From positions 5,923-64,116 of the forward strand of contig JAABRR010000026.1 of NCBI GenBank assembly GCA_011390785.1: a stretch of DNA of 58,194 bases, in the 5' to 3' direction. This document shows, piece by piece, positions 16,956 to 26,230 of this stretch (its first letter is position 1; the number at the start of each line of letters is the position of its first letter). Under the pieces are notes generated by a model that saw nothing but the letters and a program-made list of their open reading frames with translations, had not been told where the DNA came from and searched no databases. The stretch is from Sphingobacteriia bacterium. GTDB taxonomy: Bacteria > Bacteroidota > Bacteroidia > Bacteroidales > UBA7960. A program made the translations under genes and the position numbers.

Positions 16956-17999
16956 ATGAAAAAACTATCAAAATTTATCGGATTATTACTGCCGCTTGTT
17001 CTCTTGTTTAGCGGCTGTGAAACAGAAGAAAACGATTTAATCAATGACAGCTCTCTTATTATTGTCCATTCAAGCGGCGATCGCTATGCGGTTGTTTCTC
17101 CATCAACAAACAATGTGCTTTACGAAATAACACCGGTAAATCTTAACCAGCAGATTAGCGCACGGGCTCTGAGCTACAACAGCGAAAAAGCACTCTTGCT
17201 TGCCAAAGAACCTGCCAATAGTTATGTGAAAGTAATTTACTCCTGCGACATGAAAACGGGAGAGAATCTTGCACAGGTAACAAGCGAACAGATGTGGGAT
17301 ATACAATCCATGGATGCCTCGCGCACCTCACCAACGATTGTTTTCCACGGGCATCCTGCAGATGGAGGAGCCCTGGAAAGCAATCTATTCAAAATTAATG
17401 TTGATGGAACAGGTATTCAACAACTAACCCAAAACAGGGAACTGGTTGACGGTATTGAACTATGGTGGCCTTCCTTTCCATCTGTTTCTCCCAATGGGCA
17501 GAAAATAGCTTTCCGTGGAAACATGAGAACACCTGATCCCGGAGGTTATTGGTGGGGACAGTCTATCATTGTTATGAATGCAGATGGTTCGCAAAAAACA
17601 ATTATCTACAATGAACCCGACGCTAATTCCGGAGACCATAAAGATATTTCCTGGACACGCGATGGGAAGTTTCTGGTATTCCTGACTTCCGAAGGCAGTA
17701 ATACCCCTGCCAGGCGTGCAAAGGTGCTAAGGATTGAAGATGGCCATATCATTGACATTACCCAAAACCTTTTGGTGGATGGATTATATGCAACCAATCT
17801 TTGCACTTCGCCGCTGGATAATTCCATTCTTTTCAACAAGCACCAGCCAGGCGGGGGCGATCTGCACGAAATTGCCTATGAAATTTCAGATACCGATGAT
17901 TTCATCATTACGGGAAGCTGCCAGGTAAAATGCAAGGTAGAAAACGGTGGGCAGCAGTTTGGGGCGCCAAAAACACAGCTTTATGTTGCTGATCAGTAA
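16956..17999 (+). CDS. Lipoprotein with PD40/TolB-like beta-propeller repeats
   Basis: The ATG at 16956 gives MKKLSKFIGLLLPLVLLFSGCE, a signal peptide ending in lipobox FSGC; the in-frame TTG at 16920 would add an unneeded extension. The mature part has beta-propeller repeats of the TolB/WD40-like type: FKINVDGTGIQQLT, PSVSPNGQKIAFRG, IIVMNADGSQKTIIYN and ISWTRDGKFLVFLTSEG. Such lipoproteins act as binding or scaffolding factors on the outer membrane. No ligand can be inferred. It is followed 78 bases later by another small lipoprotein and they may be cotranscribed. Confidence 0.8.
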   Translation: MKKLSKFIGLLLPLVLLFSGCETEENDLINDSSLIIVHSSGDRYAVVSPSTNNVLYEITPVNLNQQISARALSYNSEKALLLAKEPANSYVKVIYSCDMKTGENLAQVTSEQMWDIQSMDASRTSPTIVFHGHPADGGALESNLFKINVDGTGIQQLTQNRELVDGIELWWPSFPSVSPNGQKIAFRGNMRTPDPGGYWWGQSIIVMNADGSQKTIIYNEPDANSGDHKDISWTRDGKFLVFLTSEGSNTPARRAKVLRIEDGHIIDITQNLLVDGLYATNLCTSPLDNSILFNKHQPGGGDLHEIAYEISDTDDFIITGSCQVKCKVENGGQQFGAPKTQLYVADQ

Positions 18000-18077
18000 T
18001 TTTCTAATTATTTCACTGAGACCGCATCGGGTATTTGATCTAATTTACTATGTATTGATAACCAAAATATTGAGACA

Positions 18078-18581
18078 ATGAAAAACAACAGAACAGCATC
18101 AATTTTAATTACAGCCATGATTGTACTTTTGTGTACACTGGCAAAGGCATGTACAGAGGATAACAAAAACGACGTTTCATCGGGCGATTATCATTTTACT
18201 GCAAAAGTAAACGGAGTAAACTTTGCGAGCATAGACGATGAAATGCTTGCTGTGAGCCAGAACGAGTATCTTATTATTTCAGGTGCCACCCAAAATCAGC
18301 AAGAGGTTATTACTTTCCAGTTTTTCGATTTTCCAGGAGGAACAGGAACTTATATAATAGGAAGTGGAGAGTACGAAACCCATTGTTTTTATTCTGATGA
18401 TACACAATCTTTCTTTATTTTTGATGACGATCCGCTGTCGTCAGGTACATTAACAATAACCGATATTGGCACCAACAGCATAAAAGGTACCTTTTCCTTT
18501 ACAGGGGTAACCAATGAAGGTAATGCAACTACTGAAGTAACAAACGGTAGTTTTTATGTACCCATGCTTGTTACCCGTTAA
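18078..18581 (+). CDS. Small secreted protein, DUF6252-like
   Basis: This 167-residue protein begins with a signal peptide (MKNNRTASILITAMIVLLCTLAKAC) whose last residues give lipobox-like AKAC. The mature part opens with YHFTAKVNGVNFAS and contains ITFQFFDFPGGTGTYIIG and GTLTITDIGTNSIKGTFSFTG, the pattern I associate with the DUF6252 beta-sandwich lipoproteins of Bacteroidetes. The function is unknown. A strong terminator follows at 18605. Confidence 0.7.
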   Translation: MKNNRTASILITAMIVLLCTLAKACTEDNKNDVSSGDYHFTAKVNGVNFASIDDEMLAVSQNEYLIISGATQNQQEVITFQFFDFPGGTGTYIIGSGEYETHCFYSDDTQSFFIFDDDPLSSGTLTITDIGTNSIKGTFSFTGVTNEGNATTEVTNGSFYVPMLVTR

Positions 18582-18604
18582 GTCAATGAGTATTTTTTTA
18601 GATT

Positions 18605-18647
18605 AAGCCCCTGCGTTCGGATATGCTGATTACAGGGGCTTTTTTTA
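18605..18647 (+). terminator. Rho-independent terminator
   Basis: AGCCCCTG (18606-18613) pairs with CAGGGGCT (18633-18640), followed by seven T. It closes the 16.7-18.6 kb lipoprotein unit. Confidence 0.8.
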
Positions 18648-18690
18648 GATGGAGTAGTGTATCTCTTTAAACCTTAGCTGATCTGGCTTG

Positions 18691-20397
18691 TCACTGCTTT
18701 TCGAAAACGATACCTGTAGAGCGTCCGCTTGCTGCTTCAAAACCAATAACTTCATTCTGCTCATTCCTTACAAATTTCAGGTTGGGAAGGGGAAAGGTAG
18801 CTGTAAACTCATCCTCAGATTCTGCTTTCAAAGGCAGGTCGTTTATACGGCGATGTTGCAGAATAAGATCTCCATCTTCATTTAAGGCAATGCTGTAGAA
18901 GGCTTCCAGTTCAGAACTGAAATATTTTCCAACATACATTTTTATGTCTTCTGCTGTTGGTTTCCAGGCAGGCTCATGAATTTTGTTGGCTTTATGATGG
19001 CCATTCTGATGCAGGGTAAGCTGCTCCACGTTGCCTGCTTCATTGCGATGAAAGGTTATGCTGGCCTCTACTACCTTCAGATAAAAGGTAGAGTCGGTGC
19101 TGGGGAAAATTTCAAAAGCCGGCTGTCCGGTTGCCTGCGACATAATTTTGTTACCATCCCTAAAGAACTCCAGAACAAAATCAGGGGCCACTTCCAGGGC
19201 GTATCTGCCAGCCAGATCATCAAACTTTTCCATGTCGTAAACAAATTCGTCAGGATTGGTTTCTGCTGCTTCTTCTTCTTTTTCTTCAATATCCATAACA
19301 TCAGCAAAGAAAATTTCTGCTGTTTTTTTGGCTATCATATCCTGGAAACTGCTGTTGTTGCTTTGGGTAATAACGGCACCTTTTACTTCCGGAAACATCA
19401 CTAACATGGATCGGTGAGCAATATCTGCTCCGCCATGACCCACCATTTTCAGTCCATTCATTTCGCGCACGGTAAGCCCATAACCATATTTAAGCGTATC
19501 GCCATTGTTTAGGTAAAAGGAAGTTTGGAGCTTTTCTATCAAGGCCGGATTGCCAACCACGGGGTTTTGAAAATTCCGAATCCATTTTTCAAGATCGGGC
19601 AAGGTGGTATAGATACCGCCAGCTCCTCTGGATGCGTAAATATCCATAACTTCTTCGTAACTGTCATCCTCTGTAAGGCGATATCCCTGGGCACTTCCCG
19701 GAATTATTTCGGTAGGGTTTCGTCTAACCTGTGTGTGTGTCATTCCTAAGGGCAAAAAGATATTTTGCCTCATCCAGTCGGGAAACTCTTCTCCGGTAAC
19801 CCGTTCAATGGTCATGGCCAAAAGAGCATAGCCGGTATTGTTATAATTGTGTGTTTCTCCGGGTTTATTTTGCAATTCCGGCTGATGCTGTACCAACAAA
19901 ATGATCTCTTCCAAACGAATAGGATCACCTAACTGTCTCCCCGACATCATTAAGGAATTCAGATATTCGCGGTATCCGCTGGTATGCGACAATAGGTGTC
20001 TTATGCGAACCGTATCGCCAAGATCAGGCAGTTCAGGAATGTATTTCCTTATGTCATCATTAACAGACAGCAGCCCTTTTTCTTCCAGCAAGGCTATGGC
20101 AAGTGCTGTAAATTGTTTGGATGTGGAGCCTATATTGGTAGGTGTTGAAGTGGTAAAGGGGATGTTGTGCGTTAAGTTGGCCATCCCGAAAGATTTCTCG
20201 AAAATAACTTTTCCATCGCGCATTACCCATATAACTCCTCCGGGGGTTTCGGCATTGTCGAAGTCTTTTATTAATTCCTGAACGGCATTTTCTTGTTCTG
20301 TTGTAACTGTTTGCGACTGAATGGCCGAATGAAAAAGACCTGTAAAGAGAAATGCTGCTATCATGAAAGCATTTCGGAAAAATGTGTTTTGTTGCAT
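18691..20397 (-). CDS. Serine hydrolase, beta-lactamase class C family
   Basis: The 568-residue protein has a signal peptide (MQQNTFFRNAFMIAAFLFTGLF) and a penicillin-binding/AmpC-like domain. Ser-x-x-Lys is STSK at residues 91-94, the Tyr motif is Y185-N-N (HNYNNTGYALLA), and the KTG-equivalent is GHGGADIAH. A C-terminal beta domain of about 180 residues (DLAGRYALEVAPDFVLEFF and MYVGKYFSSELEAFYSI) matches the extension of Bacteroidetes periplasmic serine hydrolases. It likely acts on peptides or esters of the envelope, and true beta-lactamase activity is uncertain. It lies alone between two terminated units. Confidence 0.88.
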   Translation of the reverse strand: MQQNTFFRNAFMIAAFLFTGLFHSAIQSQTVTTEQENAVQELIKDFDNAETPGGVIWVMRDGKVIFEKSFGMANLTHNIPFTTSTPTNIGSTSKQFTALAIALLEEKGLLSVNDDIRKYIPELPDLGDTVRIRHLLSHTSGYREYLNSLMMSGRQLGDPIRLEEIILLVQHQPELQNKPGETHNYNNTGYALLAMTIERVTGEEFPDWMRQNIFLPLGMTHTQVRRNPTEIIPGSAQGYRLTEDDSYEEVMDIYASRGAGGIYTTLPDLEKWIRNFQNPVVGNPALIEKLQTSFYLNNGDTLKYGYGLTVREMNGLKMVGHGGADIAHRSMLVMFPEVKGAVITQSNNSSFQDMIAKKTAEIFFADVMDIEEKEEEAAETNPDEFVYDMEKFDDLAGRYALEVAPDFVLEFFRDGNKIMSQATGQPAFEIFPSTDSTFYLKVVEASITFHRNEAGNVEQLTLHQNGHHKANKIHEPAWKPTAEDIKMYVGKYFSSELEAFYSIALNEDGDLILQHRRINDLPLKAESEDEFTATFPLPNLKFVRNEQNEVIGFEAASGRSTGIVFEKQ

Positions 20398-20700
20398 GGC
20401 TAATTTTTTTAGGTTAAAACAGGAATCGATTGTCCAAAGTTATGCCATTGCAGATAATGTTATTAAAATCAGTGTATTAAAATTTATGAAATAATCATAG
20501 AAGCGGTGTTCTAAAATCTTGAGCAGTGTTGTTTTGGCAAACAAGAATATTTTTAAATATTTGACAACTAGTATGTTAAATATGTTTTGCTGAAATGGGA
20601 CGTAGGCCTTTGAGCACCTTAAAGAGTGTCCGTTTTTTTATAAAAATGACCGAAATTGGACACTATTAATTTCGAATAATCGGTCTTGGGACTAAATTAT
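20398..20700. other. Spacer with a GTGTCC/GGACAC hairpin
   Basis: No gene is visible. At 20625-20664 AGTGTCC and GGACACT form an inverted repeat around a T/A-rich loop. Its outer bases AGTGTCCG equal the terminal bases of the inverted-repeat element at 6615-6776, so this may be a smaller relative or a remnant. The hairpin is also positioned to end transcription of the LytTR gene on the minus strand. Confidence 0.4.
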
Positions 20701-21465
20701 TTAGCTATTCAGCCATTTCTTAAAGTCGGCAGACCGGTCAATACTAACAATAGTTTCAAATTCTTCGTCGGGTTCAGGTTTTAATTCAAGTTTAACTCTT
20801 GACCGCGACCATGCCACCATATTTTGAATTGCACTGATGTTTACAAGGTACTTTCTGTTGATTCGGAAGAACTTTGCCGGGTCGAGCATTTCTCCCAATT
20901 TGTCAAGGGTAAAATCCATGTTGTAGGTGTTGCCGTTGTTGGTGCGCAGATAAACTCCTTTTTCAAGGCTAAACAGATAGGCTATTTCGCTTACTTCAAT
21001 CATTTTTATTTTTGATCCTACCGAAATGGTAAAGCGTTCACGGTATTTTTTCTCCTTGCTGGTAAGCATGGTGTAGAGCGATTGCAGATCAGGCGTTTGT
21101 TTTTGCAAACCGGTAAATTGCTCGTATTTCTTAAGGGCTGCTGCCAATTCTTCATGTACTATGGGTTTTAGCAAATAATCAATGCTTTTCAGTTTGAATG
21201 CTTTTATAGCGTATTCATCAAATGCTGTTGTAAAAATTACAGAACTGTTTATACTGATCTGGTCAAAAATAGCAAAGCTGAGGTCATCTTCCAGGTGGAT
21301 ATCCAGAAAAATTAAATCGGGCTCGGCATGTGATTTAAACCACTCTACCGACTCGGCCACCGATTCCAGCTCAGCAACGATTTCTATTTCGGGATTGTAA
21401 TCCAGAATCATTTTTCGCAGGCGCAGAGCAGCAAAGTTTTCATCTTCAATAATTACTACTTTCAT
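20701..21465 (-). CDS. LytTR-family response regulator
   Basis: The 254-residue protein has an N-terminal receiver domain: MKVVIIEDENFAALRLRKMI, the phosphoacceptor in PDLIFLDIHLEDD at about Asp56, T in VIFTTAFDEYAIKAF, and K in YLLKPI. A C-terminal LytTR DNA-binding domain reads RFTISVGSKIKMIEVSEIAY, NMDFTLDKLGEML and FFRINRKYLVNISAI. It forms a two-component system with the histidine kinase encoded 99 bases upstream on the same strand. Confidence 0.93.
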   Translation of the reverse strand: MKVVIIEDENFAALRLRKMILDYNPEIEIVAELESVAESVEWFKSHAEPDLIFLDIHLEDDLSFAIFDQISINSSVIFTTAFDEYAIKAFKLKSIDYLLKPIVHEELAAALKKYEQFTGLQKQTPDLQSLYTMLTSKEKKYRERFTISVGSKIKMIEVSEIAYLFSLEKGVYLRTNNGNTYNMDFTLDKLGEMLDPAKFFRINRKYLVNISAIQNMVAWSRSRVKLELKPEPDEEFETIVSIDRSADFKKWLNS

Positions 21466-21564
21466 GGTTATACTGTTTTTAATCTTCGAAATTCTTTCAA
21501 TTCAGTTTTTTTTGAGTGATAGAAATTCCGCTTGTTGCGTAATATATTTTATGAACTGAAGTTT

Positions 21565-23577
21565 TTATTCTGCTTTCAGAAGCGGAAGCCGGGCAATAAA
21601 AAGCTCATCGATAATGGTAAACTCGGGTTTTTTGTCTGATACCAGCGCGTAGCGACGAATTATGTTTTCAAGCCCCACACCGGTAGAGGCAAATTGGGTT
21701 TCGCGTTTATTTAAATTATTGATGATGTTGAGATTATTTTTATCATCAACAAACACATCAATTTTTAAAGGGCGAGATTTGGAAAAAGTGTTGTGTTTAA
21801 TTGCATTCTCAATAAGCAATTGAATGGCAATGGGTAAAATCTGATAATCGTAATAAGATTTATCGATTTTAATGGTAACCTCCAGCTTATTCATAAATCG
21901 AATTTCCAAAAGGAATAGGTAGGCATTTAAAAACTCCAGCTCGGTACTAAGTGAAACCACGTCTTTTTCTTTGTTTTCAAGCACATAACGATAAACCTTC
22001 GATAATCTTTCTGTAAAAGATTCTGCCAGATCGGGGTCAATTTTTATAAGAGATGTAAGAACGTTTAAGCTATTGAACAGAAAATGGGGGTTAACCTGTT
22101 GTTTGAGTACTTCGAACTGCGATTGTAAATTTTCTTTCTGCACCTTCAATAGTTGTGTGTTGGCCTGTGTTAGCTCGTTGGTGCGCCTGGCAACCATTTG
22201 TTCAAGGTTGCTGTTTATTTCTTCCAATTCAGATTTTGCCTGCAACAGACTGGTTTCATATTTTTTCCTTTCAGAAATATCAATAATGATTCCTCTGCGG
22301 CCAACAATGTTATTATTCCTGATAATGGGATTTCCAAAAACCATTACCGGACAGAGGCTTCCGTCTTTCTTAATGGCCGTAAATTCGCCCGGCTCGGTTT
22401 CTATTCCCTGTCCTGATTTTTTGAAGTTTTCTATGATTTTGGGAATATCTTCTTTCACGAAAAAATCAAGAGCAGAAGGCATGTTGTTGGGATCATCGGG
22501 CAATTGGCCAAAGAAATCGTTGCCGGCTTTGTTGGTGAGCACAATGTGGCTGTTCAGATCGAGTTCGAAAACCGGTTGTGGCAAAAAATCCATCAGATCT
22601 TTGTATTTTCTTTCGCTTTCACTGGCGGCCAGTTCCGCTTCTTTCCTTCTCGAAATATCAATGATAATTCCATCGAGAAACGCGAGTTCACCCTGGTTGT
22701 TAAAAATACATTTCCCGTTTTCATTTACCCAGATCGTGTGGCCTTCGCTATGGATAAGTCTGTATTCAAATTCATAGGAAATATTTTGTCTGGAAGCTTT
22801 AAGGATGTTTTCGCGACAAATTTTTATATCGTCAGGATGAATAATAGAAGCAAATGATCTTACCTTGTTACCGTAAAAGTCAGAAGCATGGTAGCCCGTT
22901 ATTTCAAAAATCTTTTCGCTGATGTAATCCATCGTAAATGAATCATCGAAATGACATCGGTATGCGGCGCCAACCAGGTTGGAAAGGATGCTGTGCAACT
23001 GTTCTCGGTTTTCATTGAGCTGATGGGTAAGTTCTTCCCGTTTTTCGATTTCTTTTTCAAGATTCTGATTTAATTGTTTTTCTTTCTCAAAATTCTCGGC
23101 CTTTATCTTTGCTACTGCTCCCTCTTCAAAATAAATCCTTGCTTCCAGAATCACCATTAAAAACATGGACAAAATGATAAGGTAGAAAGCATTGTTTAGA
23201 ATGGTTTGCCAGTCGTATTGCATGCCAAATACTACACCTGCAGGTACCAGAATAAGCGGTGTGACAATTACCCCTGATACGATGGATGTAAAAAACTGTA
23301 ACAGAAAACGCCTGCCGGCATGGTTTTGCCAGGGTAGTTTCCGGTTTAATCTTCTGATAATAAATAATAAGGGATATGATAACAAACCACCTGCTAAGAA
23401 TGACAGGATTATTCCTCTGAATATCCGAATTAGCAAAGCAACCGGCGAACTGAAAAGGTCATTTCTGAAAAAATACATTTGGAAAATAACAATAAACTGC
23501 AAGCCAATGGCCAAAAACAATAACGGCATAAGCAGCTTGCTGAATGGATAGTATCTGTGTAGTTTTTTCAGAATCAT
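21565..23577 (-). CDS. LytS-like sensor histidine kinase with two PAS domains
   Basis: The 670-residue protein has four membrane spans in residues 14-160, followed by a coiled coil (about 160-200). PAS-PAC domains lie at about 195-315 (AAYRCHFDDSFTMDYISEKI) and 330-440 (FELDLNSHIVLTNKAGNDFF). A second coil precedes the His_kinase domain with the H-box QQVNPHFLFNSLNVLTSLI, and a HATPase domain has N-box LIENAIKHN and G-box STGVGLENI. This is the Bacteroidetes LytS/YehU layout whose phosphate goes to LytTR regulators such as the downstream gene. The signal is not deducible. Two PAS domains suggest a small ligand or redox cue. Confidence 0.93.
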   Translation of the reverse strand: MILKKLHRYYPFSKLLMPLLFLAIGLQFIVIFQMYFFRNDLFSSPVALLIRIFRGIILSFLAGGLLSYPLLFIIRRLNRKLPWQNHAGRRFLLQFFTSIVSGVIVTPLILVPAGVVFGMQYDWQTILNNAFYLIILSMFLMVILEARIYFEEGAVAKIKAENFEKEKQLNQNLEKEIEKREELTHQLNENREQLHSILSNLVGAAYRCHFDDSFTMDYISEKIFEITGYHASDFYGNKVRSFASIIHPDDIKICRENILKASRQNISYEFEYRLIHSEGHTIWVNENGKCIFNNQGELAFLDGIIIDISRRKEAELAASESERKYKDLMDFLPQPVFELDLNSHIVLTNKAGNDFFGQLPDDPNNMPSALDFFVKEDIPKIIENFKKSGQGIETEPGEFTAIKKDGSLCPVMVFGNPIIRNNNIVGRRGIIIDISERKKYETSLLQAKSELEEINSNLEQMVARRTNELTQANTQLLKVQKENLQSQFEVLKQQVNPHFLFNSLNVLTSLIKIDPDLAESFTERLSKVYRYVLENKEKDVVSLSTELEFLNAYLFLLEIRFMNKLEVTIKIDKSYYDYQILPIAIQLLIENAIKHNTFSKSRPLKIDVFVDDKNNLNIINNLNKRETQFASTGVGLENIIRRYALVSDKKPEFTIIDELFIARLPLLKAE

Positions 23578-23631
23578 GATAATCTTTTGTTATTTGCTTT
23601 CCTTTGACAAATGTAGATGAGTTGTTTTAGT

Positions 23632-23714
23632 AAAAAAAGAAAATTTGCCTGCTATTTTGAAATATTGCTCTCTAATCTGCTTTTACGGATTGATTTTTAT
23701 AGCAGGCAAATTCT
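23632..23714 (-). terminator. Long-loop hairpin, probable terminator
   Basis: AATTTGCCTGCTAT (23642-23655) and ATAGCAGGCAAATT (23699-23712) are perfect 14-base complements around a 43-base loop. On the minus strand the stem is followed by TTTTCTTTTTTT. It would terminate the 23743-24135 gene before the kinase gene. Confidence 0.55.
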
Positions 23715-23742
23715 TTTTTCCTTTAGCTGTTAGCATCCGGGT

Positions 23743-24135
23743 TTATCTGTAACTAAGATGAAGATCAAGGTTTCCTGTTCCATCAATACTTGAATACCGC
23801 AGTTTCCAGATACCCCGACTGGCCTTAATGGTTTCATTCACGTAGTAATCGCCGGGAGCATGAAAATAGGCTTCATAAATAAGGTATCCATCAGGGTCAA
23901 TTAGTTCTACTTTTACTTCGCCTGAATCAACGGAAATGTCTCCATCCAGCCTTAATGTGTTGATGTGGCTTGCAACATCCATCATGGTAAGGCCGGTAGA
24001 ATTTCTCTCAAAATCAGTGTCGAAACCAAAGTTTCTGATCTCTATCTTTTCGCAAGAGCCCAAAAGGGTAAGGCTTCCCAAAATTATTGTGGCTATTAGC
24101 ATGCCGGTTACATTTTTTAATCTTCTTGTTTTCAT
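23743..24135 (-). CDS. Small lipoprotein of unknown function (130 aa)
   Basis: The protein starts MKTRRLKNVTGMLIATIILG and reaches lipobox LLGSC near residue 28. The mature part is a short beta-rich domain (ISVDSGEVKVELIDPDGYLI, YYVNETIKASRGIWKLRY, TGNLDLHLSYR) resembling a bacterial fibronectin- or C2-like sandwich. I do not recognise a named family. It is encoded directly upstream of the histidine kinase but separated from it by a hairpin. Confidence 0.65.
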   Translation of the reverse strand: MKTRRLKNVTGMLIATIILGSLTLLGSCEKIEIRNFGFDTDFERNSTGLTMMDVASHINTLRLDGDISVDSGEVKVELIDPDGYLIYEAYFHAPGDYYVNETIKASRGIWKLRYSSIDGTGNLDLHLSYR

Positions 24136-24504
24136 TGTAAAGAAATTTTAAGTAAATATTTAGTTGAAAAAACCAATCCAATTGAAAAGAGCGAATGGTT
24201 TGGCTTATGATGTCAAAGTTTTTTACGGTTATGATTTTTTATGTAGTTAAATCGTTTACAAAAATAGGCAGACCCATAAGGGAGTTAAAACCAAACAGGA
24301 TGAAAGCGCAAATTTTGGGGTTGAACGTGATAAGATGAATCGGGCCTTATCAGTACAATTGATAAACGGAATTAATTATAATTCGCACTGTATTGAATTA
24401 GGTTTGTTTACATGCATTTGTCGAACTCTTTCGTTAAAAAAATCGAGAATCTTATTAACCAAAAGACTATTCACTAATTAAAAAAACTTTTCCCGGACTA
24501 AAAT
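24136..24504. other. A+T-rich intergenic spacer
   Basis: No ORF, tRNA or repeat that I can support; the region should hold the promoter of the small lipoprotein gene on its left. Confidence 0.5.
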
Positions 24505-24538
24505 AAAACCCTGAAGTATTCTATTCCTCCAGGGTTTT
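24505..24538 (-). terminator. Rho-independent terminator
   Basis: AAAACCCTG (24505-24513) pairs with CAGGGTTTT (24530-24538). It lies 38 bases past the stop of the minus-strand barrel gene. Confidence 0.7.
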
Positions 24539-24576
24539 ATTTGTTTTGGCAAAAACTTTTATATCATCAGGTCTGA

Positions 24577-25161
24577 TTAGAAGAATTTGGTTATTCCAAT
24601 ACCTAACGACAGGTAATTCAGGTCAACATTGTAGTTGACAGTTTCTAATTCAAGATCGCGGTTCAAAGCCTGGTATTTTAAGCCGGGGCGCAACTTCCAG
24701 CCATTACCAAGAGAAATATCTACTCCGGCTTCTGCCTGCCAGCCCAGTCCATGGCCGCTGTCTGCAATAATATCATTGCCGTCTTCCACTTCAATGTGGT
24801 TGTAGGTGCCGCCTATTCTGGCAAACAAACCTAGCGGTGAATCGGTAAGATTATGTGCATAGCGCAAACCAAATACATAACCTGTTTCTTCAAAATCAAT
24901 GTCGCTACCTGCAAAAGAATCTTCAGAACCGAAATGATTCCATCCCCAGCCAGCATATAGTGCCATACTCTTAATTAAATTGTACTCGAGAGATGCTTCA
25001 AAGCCCAGTCCGGGATTTAGCTCCGCATCACCCAGTTTTTTTACAGCCATTGATGCACCGGGGCGTATTTCCAAACCGAATCTTCTAAAACCATCTTGTG
25101 CCTGAGATGTTAAAGTTACTGTTGCCAAAATTAATGTGATAATAATCATTCTTGTTTTCAT
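24577..25161 (-). CDS. Outer-membrane beta-barrel protein (OmpA/porin-like, 194 aa)
   Basis: A signal peptide (MKTRMIIITLILATVTLTSQAQ) is followed by a small barrel with alternating strands: FGLEIRPGASMAVKKLG, MALYAGWGWNHFGSED, TGYVFGLRYAHNL and SLGNGWKLRPGLKYQALN. The last strand ends in Phe (YLSLGIGITKFF), the C-terminal signature for BAM-dependent assembly. It fits the outer membrane protein beta-barrel domain family of about 8 strands. Specific function unknown. Confidence 0.82.
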   Translation of the reverse strand: MKTRMIIITLILATVTLTSQAQDGFRRFGLEIRPGASMAVKKLGDAELNPGLGFEASLEYNLIKSMALYAGWGWNHFGSEDSFAGSDIDFEETGYVFGLRYAHNLTDSPLGLFARIGGTYNHIEVEDGNDIIADSGHGLGWQAEAGVDISLGNGWKLRPGLKYQALNRDLELETVNYNVDLNYLSLGIGITKFF

Positions 25162-25377
25162 GATAATTTTTTTAAAAGGTTAATAGAATATCTTTTTCAC
25201 GCAGCAAAATTACCCGGGCCATCTTACAGCGGAAAGCTTAAGGTGATGATTGTGTGTTTTTAAAGGATGAAATTGTAATACCGGTGTCTCAATAAGTTTT
25301 TTTTAATTTTTTTTTCAGTCATTACAACCTTTGCTCCCTTTTATGCGTCTTTATAGTACGAGATAGTGTAATTATTT

Positions 25378-26220
25378 ATGAATAAAACAATGTGTAAACC
25401 ATCCCGCTATTTGATTGTCAGTATTTTAGCTCTGTTCCTTATGCAGGCTTGTGTAATTATTCCTGATGACGATCTGAGTAAACCTGTCGAGGTAGATCTG
25501 CATGTGGGATGGGAAAACAACAATACCGGTATTTCCTACATTGGTTTTTCGAAACTTTTGATCAATATAAACCGTGTGAACTTTTATGGTACCAGGCAGG
25601 AGGGAAGTGATATTTTTTTTGATGCCACTCCTCCGGCACCAAATAATAACATCGTTTTGGCTTCCGGAGACAATTCCGTAAGAATTGAATCATTCGATTT
25701 ACCACAGGGAATTTATACTCAATTAAAATGGGAGCTGACTACCGGAGTTGTGGAACGCGGTTTCCTTTTGGATGAATTTGGCTTGGCTTATACGGATATT
25801 GTTGATGAAATACCTGGTAAGGGAATGATTTTATCGGGTTTTTATCAACGACAAAACGGAGAACAAAACCTTGTTTTTATTGCTATTGATAATAATGATC
25901 TTTATTCATTTTTCAGCAGTCATTTGGGCGATGGAAGTTCAGCTGTTTTATCGCCCAATAATTATTTGTTTTCGTTATTTTTCAAACCCTATACGGCCAT
26001 AGAAACCATTGAAAGATCGGCGTGGGAGAATGCTGACACAGATGAATTGGAGTTTGATGATGATGATGACGATGATGATAAGAAATTTGGAATACTGGAT
26101 GATGATGAAGATGATAAAATTGAATATATCCTGATTTCTTCTGACAACAATTCTGACTTGTACGAAAGAATACTATTCCGGTTAAAAAATAATCTGATAT
26201 CAATTATAGAACAGCGGTAG
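25378..26220 (+). CDS. Lipoprotein with acidic Asp tract, DUF4382-like
   Basis: This 280-residue protein has lipobox LMQAC near residue 25 after a hydrophobic signal. The mature domain (VEVDLHVGWENN, IGFSKLLININRVNFYG, VRIESFDLPQGIYTQLKWEL) resembles the DUF4382-type beta-sandwich with the pattern of an added value plus GIYTQL. Residues about 221-245 are a nearly pure Asp run (FDDDDDDDDKK then LDDDEDD). It is followed 11 bases later by an ECF sigma factor gene, so the two and the third gene form an operon. It may be a sensor or a target of that sigma factor. Confidence 0.7.
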   Translation: MNKTMCKPSRYLIVSILALFLMQACVIIPDDDLSKPVEVDLHVGWENNNTGISYIGFSKLLININRVNFYGTRQEGSDIFFDATPPAPNNNIVLASGDNSVRIESFDLPQGIYTQLKWELTTGVVERGFLLDEFGLAYTDIVDEIPGKGMILSGFYQRQNGEQNLVFIAIDNNDLYSFFSSHLGDGSSAVLSPNNYLFSLFFKPYTAIETIERSAWENADTDELEFDDDDDDDDKKFGILDDDEDDKIEYILISSDNNSDLYERILFRLKNNLISIIEQR

Positions 26221-26230
26221 TATATTTGGA

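Noticed and set aside
22073-22777. 234-residue plus-strand ORF opposite the histidine kinase
   Set aside because: Shadow frame of PAS and coiled-coil coding sequence.
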